Origin: CBDESN01 sp965242495
GTDB taxonomy: Bacteria; Pseudomonadota; Alphaproteobacteria; MPNO01
DNA: 64,000 nt
Assembly (NCBI GenBank): GCA_965242495.1
Contig: OZ251446.1
Span: forward strand, 3,286,001-3,350,000
Direction of reading: 5' to 3'
The translations under genes were made by a program, and so were the position numbers. The notes below the pieces were generated by a model. The model did no database searches. It was not told where the DNA came from and was given only the letters and a program-made list of their open reading frames with translations. Each line of letters starts with the position of its first letter. Positions within the stretch are counted from its first letter, which is position 1. This document shows, piece by piece, positions 40,823 through 49,098 of this stretch.

Positions 40823-42175
40823 ATGAAACCGATACGCGAACTCGCGGACGACCTCGCCGCCGGGCGGACGACCAGCCGCGCGCTGGTCGAGGCCGCGGTC
40901 GAACGCGCTCGCGACCCGGCCGGCGAAGGCGCGCGCGTGTTCGTCAAGCTCCGCGACCGCAACGCGCTCACCGAGGCTGAGGCGATCGACCGGCTGCGCG
41001 CCGCCGGCTGCGCGCTCTCGCCGATCGCCGGGATCCCGATCTCGGTCAAGGACCTGTTCGACGTCGCCGGCGACGTGACGCTGGCCGCGTCGCGGGCCCT
41101 CGCCGACGAGCCGCCGGCGGCCGCGGACTCGGAAGTCGTGCGCCGGCTGCGCCAGGCCGGCGCGGTCGTCGTCGGGCGCACCAACATGACCGAGTTCGCC
41201 TATTCCGGACTCGGCGTCAACCCGCATTTCGGGACGCCGAAGAACCCGTGGGACCGGGCGACGGGACGCATCCCGGGCGGGTCGTCGTCGGGCGCCGGGG
41301 TGTCGGTGTCGGACGGCATGGCCGCCGGCGCGATCGGCAGCGACACCGGCGGCTCCGTGCGAATCCCCGCGGCGCTTTGCGGCGTCACCGGGCTGAAGAC
41401 GACGACCGGCCGCATCCCGCTCGACGGCGTCTTCCCGCTGTCGGAAACGCTGGACAGCGCGGGACCGCTCGCGCCCGGCGTGGCCTGCTGCGCGATGCTG
41501 GACGCGGCGATGGCGGCGAGGCCGATCGCCCTTCCCGAGGCGGCGCCGATCGGGGGGCTGCGCTTCGCCGTCCCCAAGTCCCTGGTGTTCGACGATCTCG
41601 ACGACCATGTGGGCGCGGCGATCGGCAGGGCGTTGTCCGGCCTGTCCGCGGCCGGGGCCAGGATCGTCGACGTCCGGTTCGACGAGCTCGGCGAGATCCC
41701 CGGCGTCAACGTCCATGGCGGCATCCTCGGCGCCGAGGCCTACGCCGTCCACCGTCGGCGGCTCGAGGAGAAGGGAGATCTGTTCGACCCCCGGGTCCGG
41801 GCGCGCATCCAGCGCGGCGCCAACTTGTCGGCCGCCGATTACCTCGACATCCGCCGGGCGCGCGCCGATCTGATGGCGCGCGCCGACCGGGTCACGGCGC
41901 CCTTCGATGCGGTCCTGATGCCCAGCTGCGCAAGGATCGCCCCGGAGATCGAGCCCCTGGTCGCGAGCGACGATCTCTATGCCGAGACCAATCCGCTGCT
42001 ACTCCGCAACACGACGATCGGCAACTTCCTCGACCGCTGCGCGCTGTCGCTGCCCTGCCATCGGGAGGGCGAGCCTCCGGTGGGGCTGATGGTGATGGAC
42101 GAGACGGGCGCCGACGACCACCTGATCGCGGTCGGCCTCGCGGTCGAGGCGGCGCTCGGCGGCGCCCGGTCGTGA
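40823..42175 (+). CDS. Amidase (amidase signature family)
   Basis: This 450-residue amidase-signature enzyme hydrolyses an amide to acid and ammonia or amine. The Ser-cisSer-Lys triad is present: Lys76 in SVKDLFDVAG, Ser154 in GGSSSGAG and Ser178 in GSDTGGSVRIPAALCG. The protein is shorter than GatA and lacks other gat genes beside it, so it is catabolic. An ATG 18 bases further upstream (40805) is in frame and would add six residues; 40823 is preferred because MKPIRELADDLAAG matches the family N terminus. It is followed after 36 bases by the deacetylase-like gene. Confidence 0.87.
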   Translation: MKPIRELADDLAAGRTTSRALVEAAVERARDPAGEGARVFVKLRDRNALTEAEAIDRLRAAGCALSPIAGIPISVKDLFDVAGDVTLAASRALADEPPAAADSEVVRRLRQAGAVVVGRTNMTEFAYSGLGVNPHFGTPKNPWDRATGRIPGGSSSGAGVSVSDGMAAGAIGSDTGGSVRIPAALCGVTGLKTTTGRIPLDGVFPLSETLDSAGPLAPGVACCAMLDAAMAARPIALPEAAPIGGLRFAVPKSLVFDDLDDHVGAAIGRALSGLSAAGARIVDVRFDELGEIPGVNVHGGILGAEAYAVHRRRLEEKGDLFDPRVRARIQRGANLSAADYLDIRRARADLMARADRVTAPFDAVLMPSCARIAPEIEPLVASDDLYAETNPLLLRNTTIGNFLDRCALSLPCHREGEPPVGLMVMDETGADDHLIAVGLAVEAALGGARS

Positions 42176-42211
42176 GGCGGTGACGCGGCCGGGCGGGCGA
42201 GGAGAACCCCG

Positions 42212-43114
42212 ATGCAGTACGCCTACGAGCCGATGCCGCGACGGAAGCCGCTGCGCTGGCCGGACGGCGCCCGGCTCGCGCTGTTGCTCACGCTCAACCT
42301 CGAATACTGGGACCTGGTGAAGGACAGCCGCGATCCCTACTACCCTGGCGGGCCTTCGATCCTGCCCGACCCGCTGCCGGGCGACGTTCCCGACTATCCC
42401 AACTTCACTTGGCGCGAATACGGGCAGCGCGTCGGCGTCTGGCGTCTCATCGACGTCTTCGACCGCGCCGGCGTGCCCTCGACCTGTACGATGAACGCCA
42501 AGATGGGGCTCGAACGCCGCCCGGTGATCGATGCGGCGAACGAGCGCGGCTGGGAGCTGGTGGCGCACAACTACGTGCAGACCGACCTGCTGACCAACTA
42601 CGCCGCCGATCCCGAACGGGAGAAGGAAGTCATCGTCGAGACCTTGCGGGTCTACGAGCAGGTGGTCGGACGCCCGGCCAGGGGGTGGCTGTCGTCGTCG
42701 CTCCGCTGCACGTCGAACACGCCGGATCTGCTCGCCGAGCAGGGGTTGATCTTCCACACCGACCTGATGAACGACGACCAGCCCTATTTGGTCGAGACCG
42801 CGCACGGGCCGATCGTCGAAATTCCCTATTCGAACGAGATCAACGACTTCACCCTGTTCCTCCGGCGCGGCATGTCCACCGGGGCGGTGCTGGAGCTGCT
42901 CAAGGAGCAGTTCGACGAGCTCTACCGCGAGGGCGCCGACAGCGGCCGGCTGATGAATGTCGGCATCCACCCCCACGTCTGGGGCCAGCCCTTCCGCATC
43001 CGCGCGCTGCGCGACTTCATCGGCTACGCCAAGGGGTTCGACGGCGTATGGTGGCCCCGTCGCGAAGAGATCGCCGAATGGTATCTGGCGCGCCGCCGCG
43101 ACCATACCGGGTGA
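42212..43114 (+). CDS. Polysaccharide deacetylase family protein (PuuE-like subgroup)
   Basis: This 300-residue NodB-homology protein belongs to the cytoplasmic group that includes allantoinase PuuE-like and peptidoglycan deacetylase-like enzymes. Visible blocks are LRWPDGARLALLLTLNLEYW, FTWREYGQRVGVWRLIDVFD, AGVPSTCTMNAKMGLERRPV, GWELVAHNYVQTDLL, GWLSSSLRCTSNTPDLLAEQ and NDDQPY. There is no signal peptide. The subgroup acts on small amides rather than polysaccharide in studied cases, and the amidase directly upstream agrees with that. It converges with livF. Confidence 0.78.
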   Translation: MQYAYEPMPRRKPLRWPDGARLALLLTLNLEYWDLVKDSRDPYYPGGPSILPDPLPGDVPDYPNFTWREYGQRVGVWRLIDVFDRAGVPSTCTMNAKMGLERRPVIDAANERGWELVAHNYVQTDLLTNYAADPEREKEVIVETLRVYEQVVGRPARGWLSSSLRCTSNTPDLLAEQGLIFHTDLMNDDQPYLVETAHGPIVEIPYSNEINDFTLFLRRGMSTGAVLELLKEQFDELYREGADSGRLMNVGIHPHVWGQPFRIRALRDFIGYAKGFDGVWWPRREEIAEWYLARRRDHTG

Positions 43115-43138
43115 CCGCCGCGGCGCGGTCGGGGAAAA

Positions 43139-43859
<721 letters not shown>

Positions 43860-43870
<11 letters not shown>

Positions 43871-44582
43871 GATAGGCCCTCTCGACGTTGGGGTCGCGGA
43901 CGATGTCGTCGGGCGCGCCCTCGGCGATCTGCGTCCCGGCGTCGAGGACGACGATGCGCTCCGAGAAGCGCATGACGGCGCGCATGATGTGCTCGATCAT
44001 GACGATGGTGATGCCGCGTTCGTTGAGCCGGATCAGAATGTCGAGAATGTCGTCCACCTCGCCGCTGGAGAGGCCCGCCATGGCTTCGTCCGAGATCAGC
44101 AGGTCGGGCCGGGCGGCCAGCGCGCGGGCGAGTTCGAGCTTGCGCATCTCGATCTGGGTCAACGCCGCGGCGTTGGTGTGGGCGCGGTCCTGGAGCTGGA
44201 TCAGCTCCAGGATCGCCATCGCCTCGTCGGCCGCCTCGCGGCTCTCCGCCCGCCGCGGGACGTAGTCGATCGGGATGCCCAGATTCTCCAGCACCGTCAT
44301 GCTGCGGAACGGCTTCGGGATCTGGAAGCTTCGCGCGATGCCGGACCGGGTGCGGCGATGCGCCGGCCATCGGGTGACGTCGTCGCCCCGGAACAGGATC
44401 CTTCCGCCGTCGCCGACGAGCGCGCCCGAGATGCAGTTGATCAGCGTCGTCTTGCCCGACCCGTTGGGGCCGATGAGGCCGAAGCGCTCGCCCCGCCGGA
44501 TCTCGACGCTGATGCGGTCGAGGGCCACGAACCCGCCGAAGCGCTTGGTGAGCTGCTTCACCTCGAGGAGCGCGCCGTCCAT
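43860..44582 (-). CDS. livG: Branched-chain amino-acid-type ABC transporter ATPase (LivG)
   Basis: This is the second ATPase of the importer, 240 residues. Walker A is GLIGPNGSGKTTLINCISGA near residue 37, then GIARSFQIPKPFRSMTVLEN (the LivG Q-loop block), signature-like ALTQIEMRKLELARAL near 140 and Walker B LLISDEAMAGLSSGEVDDIL. The ABC signature LSGGQ is changed to LTQIE, a known LivG deviation in some systems, whose meaning here is untested. Walker B carries DEAMAG, the common LivG form. The start overlaps the livM stop by one base. Confidence 0.88.
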
Positions 44583-45523
44583 CAGCGCCTCCGCCGCCAG
44601 ATCTTCCGCGCCAGCCCGACCAGCCCGTCGGGCGCAAGGACGACGAACAGCACCAGCACGATGCCTACGATCAGCAGGTTGAGTTCGGACGAGATCGTCA
44701 CCGTCGCCACCTGTTGGGCCGAGCCCAGCAGCACCGCCCCGACGAGGGGCCCCAGCCAGCTCGTCGTGCCGCCGATCATCGGCATCGCGATGGCGTTGAC
44801 CGCGTAGCTCAGATTGAACGCCGACGGCGGATCGATATAGGTCACGTAGAGCGGGTAGGGCGCGCCGGCGACTCCCATCAGCGCGCCGCTGACGGTGGTC
44901 GCGATCAGCTTCAGCCGCAGGGTCGGAACGCCCATGCACTCGGCCGCGAGCTCGTCGTCGCGGATGGCGGCGAGGCCGCGGCCGAACTTCGACCGTTCGA
45001 TGTAGCGCGCGACCGCGACGGCGAAGATCGACAGGGCCAGCATCGTCACGAACAGCATCTTGACGTAGCTCGCGAACACCGGCGCCTCGCGCGGGCGCAG
45101 CAGATAGGTGCCGCTGGCCCCGCCGACGAACTCCCAGTTGACCATCAGCGTCTCGAGGACGATGGCCAGGGCGAGCGTCGCGATGGCGAAGAACACGCCG
45201 CGCAGCCGCAGCGTCAGATAGCCCGTGGCGAGGCCGATCAGCCCGCACACGACCGCGCCCGCGACGATCATCACCGGCAGCGGCGCCTTGAACAGCTGGT
45301 AGAGGACGACCGAGGTATAGGCGCCGACGGCGAAGAACCCGGCGCTGCCGAAATTCACGTAGCCCATATAGCCGCCCATGATGTTCCAGGCGGTGGCGAG
45401 CACGACGTATTGCAGGATCACGTAGGCGGCGAAGAAGTAGAACTCGTTCTCGACGACCGACGTCATCGCGGCGCCGATCCCGAGGATGGCGAGCGCCGGA
45501 ATCCAGAAGCGCCAGCCCGCCAT
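44582..45523 (-). CDS. livM: Branched-chain amino-acid-type ABC transporter permease (LivM)
   Basis: This 313-residue inner-membrane permease has about nine to ten helices. Family marks are YMGYVNFGSAGFFAVGAYTS near residue 50, AIRDDELAAECMGVPTLRLK near 185, AGAPYPLYVTYIDPPSAFN near 215 and IGGTTSWLGPLVGAVLL near 250. It ends in a basic tail RKIWRRRR on the cytoplasmic side. It follows livH by 3 bases and forms the translocation pore with it. Confidence 0.9.
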   Translation of the reverse strand: MAGWRFWIPALAILGIGAAMTSVVENEFYFFAAYVILQYVVLATAWNIMGGYMGYVNFGSAGFFAVGAYTSVVLYQLFKAPLPVMIVAGAVVCGLIGLATGYLTLRLRGVFFAIATLALAIVLETLMVNWEFVGGASGTYLLRPREAPVFASYVKMLFVTMLALSIFAVAVARYIERSKFGRGLAAIRDDELAAECMGVPTLRLKLIATTVSGALMGVAGAPYPLYVTYIDPPSAFNLSYAVNAIAMPMIGGTTSWLGPLVGAVLLGSAQQVATVTISSELNLLIVGIVLVLFVVLAPDGLVGLARKIWRRRR

Positions 45524-45526
45524 CGG

Positions 45527-46396
45527 TCACCGTCCGAACAGTCCGGACGGGCGCACCGCCAGGACCATCAGGAGGATGCCGAACGCGACCGCGGGCGCCC
45601 AGGACGGCCCGTAGAAGGTGGCGACGAAGCTCTCGGCGATGCCGAGGATGAGCGCGGCCACCATCGTGCCGCCGATGCTGCCGAGCCCGGCGAGCACGGC
45701 GATGGCGAACACCTGGCCGATATAGAGGCGGCCGACCGAGGGTTCGATCGGGATGATGATGATCAGCAGCGCGCCGGCGATGGCGGTGGTCGCGATGCCG
45801 ATGCCGAACCCGATCTGCTTGATCCGCACCGGGTCGGCGGCCATCAGCTGCAGCGCCAGCCGGTCCTGCGCCACCGCCTTGATCGCCCGGCCGTTGAAGG
45901 TCCGCGCCATGTAGAGATAGACCGCCGCGAACATGCAGACCGACGCCAGGAACGGCACGAACATCCGCAGCGGCACGCCGACCGGCCCGATCTGCCAGTT
46001 GGGGCCGATATAGGGCGCCTCGACGGCGCGGAAATCGACGCCGTAGACCAGGATCAGGATGACTTCGATGATGAACATGATGCCGAAGAAGAAGGCGAGG
46101 CCGCGCAGCGACTCGTCGCCATGCTTCTCGAAGCTCTCGTAATAGATCCGATAGGTGACGACGCCGATCGCATAGAAGACCGGCGCGAACGCGACCCCGA
46201 TCAGGATCGGATCGACGCCGTAGGCCGAGTTGATCATGTAGGCGATGTAGGAGCCCAGGATGACGAAGGCCGGATGGGCGATGTTGACGACGTCGAGCTG
46301 GCCGAACGCGACCGTGAGCCCGAGGCTCACGGCCGCGTAGAACCCGCCCAGCAGGACGCCCGCGACGACGGCGTTCAGCAGCAGTTCGACCAGCAT
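45527..46396 (-). CDS. livH: Branched-chain amino-acid-type ABC transporter permease (LivH)
   Basis: This 289-residue partner permease contains LLLGGFYAAVSLGLTVAFGQ near residue 18, NIAHPAFVILGSYIAYMINS near 37, GRAIKAVAQDRLALQLMAAD near 175 (the ATPase-coupling loop), and GLGSIGGTMVAALILGIAES near 235. It is inner-membrane with eight or so helices. The position directly behind the binding-protein gene is the classic liv order. The ATG at 46396 opens MLVELLLNAVVAGVLLGG. Confidence 0.9.
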   Translation of the reverse strand: MLVELLLNAVVAGVLLGGFYAAVSLGLTVAFGQLDVVNIAHPAFVILGSYIAYMINSAYGVDPILIGVAFAPVFYAIGVVTYRIYYESFEKHGDESLRGLAFFFGIMFIIEVILILVYGVDFRAVEAPYIGPNWQIGPVGVPLRMFVPFLASVCMFAAVYLYMARTFNGRAIKAVAQDRLALQLMAADPVRIKQIGFGIGIATTAIAGALLIIIIPIEPSVGRLYIGQVFAIAVLAGLGSIGGTMVAALILGIAESFVATFYGPSWAPAVAFGILLMVLAVRPSGLFGR

Positions 46397-46438
46397 GGCC
46401 GCCCGGAAGCGCCGTCGCCGGGAACGTCGCCGGGTTCG

Positions 46439-47710
46439 CTACCTGGCGTCGGAATACGGGTAGTTGAGCTTACCCGACACCCATTCCTTGGGGTACAGCA
46501 CCACGCGGGTTCCCGCCTTGGTGAACTGTTCGAGCTTGCCGGAGGCGATGCCCTGGTACTGGACCATGAGCGCCCGCGTGCGCGCCCATTCGCCGTTCGG
46601 GGCGAACTTCACCTTGCCGACCACGGTGTCGAACGTCGCCGTCCGCATGTGCTTGCCGATCTTCTCGTGCGACAGGCTCTTGGTCGCCGCCACCGACTGT
46701 TCGAGCAGCTGCAGATAGGCGTAGGCGTAGGGCGGCAGGTAATAGCCGAGCGGGTCGACGCCGGCGCCCTCGGCCTGGGCTTGGTACTTCTCCAGGAACG
46801 CCTCGACGCCGGCGAATTTGAGCGTCGGCTCCGGCACCCAGAAGTCGTAGTTGACGATGCCGTTGAGCTTGGTCCCGAGCGCGCCCATGATCGAGGCGTA
46901 TTGCAGCCCCACCATGCCGCCCCCGAACATCTTGGCCTCGAGTCCGATCTCGGCGGCCGCCTTGACCATGCCCACCGAATCCGGCGGGTAGGAGCCGACA
47001 TAGACGATGTCGGGCTTGCGCGCCTGGATCGCGCGGACGATCGGCGTGTAGTCCGCCGTCTTCGGCGGATAGCTGCGGTCGTAGACGATTTCCAGGTTGT
47101 GATTCTTGGCGTGCGTGCGCGCGCCCTTGACCGCGTTGCGCGCGAACTCGGCATCCGCTCCGACCAGGGCGATGGTCTTGGGCTTGGGGTTCTGCGCCAT
47201 CGCGATCTCGAAGAAGCCCCTCGACCAGTCGGTCAGCGGTTCGGGTCCCGCCGGCATGATCTGGAAGTAATACGGGTAGTTGAACTTCTCGTTGACGGCG
47301 AGGCCGAACAGCGACGGAAACACCAGGTTCCGCTGGATGACGATCGGCATGGCCGGGGCGATCAGGTTGGTGCCGTAGCCGGACACGATGAGATCGACCT
47401 TGTCCACGTCGAGCAGCTTGGTGTAGATGCCGGGCACCGTCGCCGGGTTGGTCTGGTCGTCGTAGAACACCAGCTCGACCTTGCGGCCGAGCAGCCCGCC
47501 CTTGGCGTTGACGTCGTCGCGCCAGATCTTCATGGCGATCAGGGCCGCCTTGCCGGCCCCGGCGAGGCCGCCGGTGAGCGCCATGCCGAAGCCGATCTTG
47601 ACCGGCTCGGCCGCCTTGACGGCCGGCGAAAGCGCGACGCCCGCGGCGGCGAGCGCCATCGCGACGACGCCCGGCATCAGGCGCCGGTTCCACTTCATGC
47701 GGCGAATCAT
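46439..47710 (-). CDS. livK: ABC transporter periplasmic binding protein (LivK-like)
   Basis: This 423-residue type I periplasmic binding protein has a signal sequence (MIRRMKWNRRLMPGVVAMAL, cleavage near AVKAAEP) followed by VKIGFGMALTGGLAGAGKAA. LVFYDDQTNPATVPGIYTKL, DLIVSGYGTNLIAPAMPIVI and KPDIVYVGSYPPDSVGMVKA are standard blocks. The ligand pocket is not decisive; amide- and urea-binding members look similar, which would agree with the nearby amidase. The ATG at 47710 is chosen for AGGGAG six bases upstream. It is the first gene of the liv operon and diverges from the XRE gene, with a palindrome in between. Confidence 0.88.
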   Translation of the reverse strand: MIRRMKWNRRLMPGVVAMALAAAGVALSPAVKAAEPVKIGFGMALTGGLAGAGKAALIAMKIWRDDVNAKGGLLGRKVELVFYDDQTNPATVPGIYTKLLDVDKVDLIVSGYGTNLIAPAMPIVIQRNLVFPSLFGLAVNEKFNYPYYFQIMPAGPEPLTDWSRGFFEIAMAQNPKPKTIALVGADAEFARNAVKGARTHAKNHNLEIVYDRSYPPKTADYTPIVRAIQARKPDIVYVGSYPPDSVGMVKAAAEIGLEAKMFGGGMVGLQYASIMGALGTKLNGIVNYDFWVPEPTLKFAGVEAFLEKYQAQAEGAGVDPLGYYLPPYAYAYLQLLEQSVAATKSLSHEKIGKHMRTATFDTVVGKVKFAPNGEWARTRALMVQYQGIASGKLEQFTKAGTRVVLYPKEWVSGKLNYPYSDAR

Positions 47711-47771
47711 CGTGAGCTCCCTCCCCAATGCTCGTTGTCCACCGCCGCCTAGCTAGCACAGGACGCCCCGA

Positions 47772-47789
47772 CGAGAAAGCGAATTCTCG
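47772..47789. repeat. Palindrome CGAGAA-N6-TTCTCG upstream of livK
   Basis: A perfect 6-bp inverted repeat with a 6-base spacer lies 61 bases upstream of the livK start in the divergent livK-xre gap. Its symmetry and place suggest a regulator-binding site; the regulator is unknown. Confidence 0.35.
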
Positions 47790-47874
47790 GCCGGGAGGAA
47801 CAGGCGGGGCGCGGCATGGCGACGCCGGGACGAGAGATCGATCCGGCCGACGCAGGTCGAAAAAGAGGCGGAAC

Positions 47875-47891
47875 GGCGCCATACTGGCGCC
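47875..47891. promoter_or_regulatory. Putative operator of the XRE antitoxin-like gene
   Basis: GGCGCCA-TAC-TGGCGCC is a perfect 7-bp inverted repeat with a 3-base centre, 20 bases upstream of the gene's ATG. Antitoxin-type XRE proteins usually bind such palindromes in their own promoters. Confidence 0.45.
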
Positions 47892-47911
47892 TGCGGCGAA
47901 GGACGGCTCCG

Positions 47912-48238
47912 ATGAAGATCGACGAAACGAAGATCGAGCGCGGCGGCGGCAACGTATTCGCGGATATCGGGCATCCCGATGCCGAGGCTCATCTGTTGAA
48001 GGCGAAGCTCGTCGCCCGCATCGACGAGATCGTTCGTCGGCGCGGCCTCAAGCAGGCCGAAGCGGCCAGGCTGCTCGGACTGTCGCAGCCCGACGTTTCG
48101 CGCCTCCTGCGGGGGAATTTCCGGGAGTACTCCCTGGAGCGGCTCCTGCGTCTTCTGACGGCGTTGGGCCGCGACGTGGACATCGTCGTTCGGGAACCCC
48201 GACCGCCGCGGCAAGGAAGGCTCGGCGTCGAAGCGTGA
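47912..48238 (+). CDS. Orphan XRE/HigA2-like antitoxin or regulator
   Basis: This 108-residue protein has a helix-turn-helix of the HTH_37/HigA2 type: HLLKAKLVARIDEIVRRRGL, QAEAARLLGLSQPDVSRLL and RGNFREYSLERLLRLLTALG near residues 28-90. The ending VDIVVREPR is typical of antitoxins paired with RelE/HigB-like toxins. The toxin normally precedes this gene, but the 200 upstream bases contain only the divergent livK promoter region and a palindrome, so it appears orphan. The ATG at 47912 gives the standard MKIDETKIERGGGNVFADIG N terminus. It may have kept only a regulatory role. Confidence 0.75.
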   Translation: MKIDETKIERGGGNVFADIGHPDAEAHLLKAKLVARIDEIVRRRGLKQAEAARLLGLSQPDVSRLLRGNFREYSLERLLRLLTALGRDVDIVVREPRPPRQGRLGVEA

Positions 48239-48290
48239 ACGATGCGGCGCGTCGCGGCGGTCCGGGGCCGTCCGCCGCGGCCCCGCCCGT

Positions 48291-49052
48291 TCAGTAGCCG
48301 ACGATCACCTCGCCGCCGTTGGGGCTGATCACCTGGCCGGTGATCATCGCCGTCTCCGGCGAGGCGAGCCACACCACCGCATGGGAGATCTCGAGCGGCG
48401 TGCAGTAGCGGCCGAGCGGCTGCTTCTTCTCGCGCGCGCGGATCGTCTCCTCCGTGTTGCTCGCCCGCGTCATCCCGGTCTCGACGAAGCCCGGCGCCAC
48501 GGCGTTGACGTTGATCCGCCACGGCGCCAGCTCGCGCGCCCAGCATTTGGTGAAGCCGGAGATCGCCGATTTCGCCGCCGCGTAATGCGACGCCAGCGCG
48601 CTGCCGCCCATGGCGTAGATCGACGATATGTTGACGATGCGGCCCGACCGGCGCTCCTTCATGCCCGGCGCGACCGCCTGGGTGGCGAAGAAGGTCCCCT
48701 TCACGTGGACGTCGAACATCTCGTCGAACGCCGCCTCGTCGATCTCCTCGAGGGCGCGGCGCTTGCCGCCGACGCCCGCGTTGTTGACCAGGATGCCGAC
48801 CGGCCCGAGCCGCGTTTGGCTCTCGCCGACCGCGCGCGCGAAGGCGGCCACGTCGCGGATATCGGCGTCCATGACCGCGGCCCGCCGCCCGGCCCGGCGC
48901 ACCAGCTCGGCGGTCTCCTCCGCGCCGTCCGCCTTCACGTCGTGGACGATCACGTCCGCCCCGCGCTCGGCCAGCTGCACCGCGTGCGAGCGTCCCATGC
49001 CGCCGCCCGAACCGGTGACCAGCGCTGTCGTTCCCTCGAATGGCGCCGCCAT
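48291..49052 (-). CDS. Short-chain dehydrogenase/reductase (FabG-like)
   Basis: This 253-residue SDR has cofactor loop TGSGGGMGRSHAVQLAERGA with Asp after strand two (VHDVKADGAEET), so it is probably NAD-dependent. NNAGVGGKRRALEEID, Ser in VNISSIYAMGGSALAS and YAAAKSAI are intact. VAPGFVETGMTRAS and GQVISPNGGEVIVGY complete the fold. The ending GEVIVGY recalls 2-hydroxycyclohexane-type and 3-oxoacyl reductases. It is 47 bases downstream of the large molybdenum subunit gene, on the same strand, and so may belong to that operon as a second oxidation step. Confidence 0.83.
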   Translation of the reverse strand: MAAPFEGTTALVTGSGGGMGRSHAVQLAERGADVIVHDVKADGAEETAELVRRAGRRAAVMDADIRDVAAFARAVGESQTRLGPVGILVNNAGVGGKRRALEEIDEAAFDEMFDVHVKGTFFATQAVAPGMKERRSGRIVNISSIYAMGGSALASHYAAAKSAISGFTKCWARELAPWRINVNAVAPGFVETGMTRASNTEETIRAREKKQPLGRYCTPLEISHAVVWLASPETAMITGQVISPNGGEVIVGY

Positions 49053-49098
49053 GACTTTCCCCTCCGGCCTCCCGGTCTGCTCTTCCCGCGCCCGGCGG

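Noticed and set aside
42212..43114. Loss of the second metal His in the deacetylase-like protein (HNYVQ instead of HxxxH)
   Set aside because: As far as I recall, related PuuE-like proteins also have H-x-x-x-Q here, so it is a subgroup trait rather than a defect.
44714..47752. A plus-strand frame of about 1000 codons antisense to the liv operon
   Set aside because: The liv genes on the minus strand have full family motifs; the antisense product is Arg/Asp/His-rich with no domain. High GC creates such open antisense frames.
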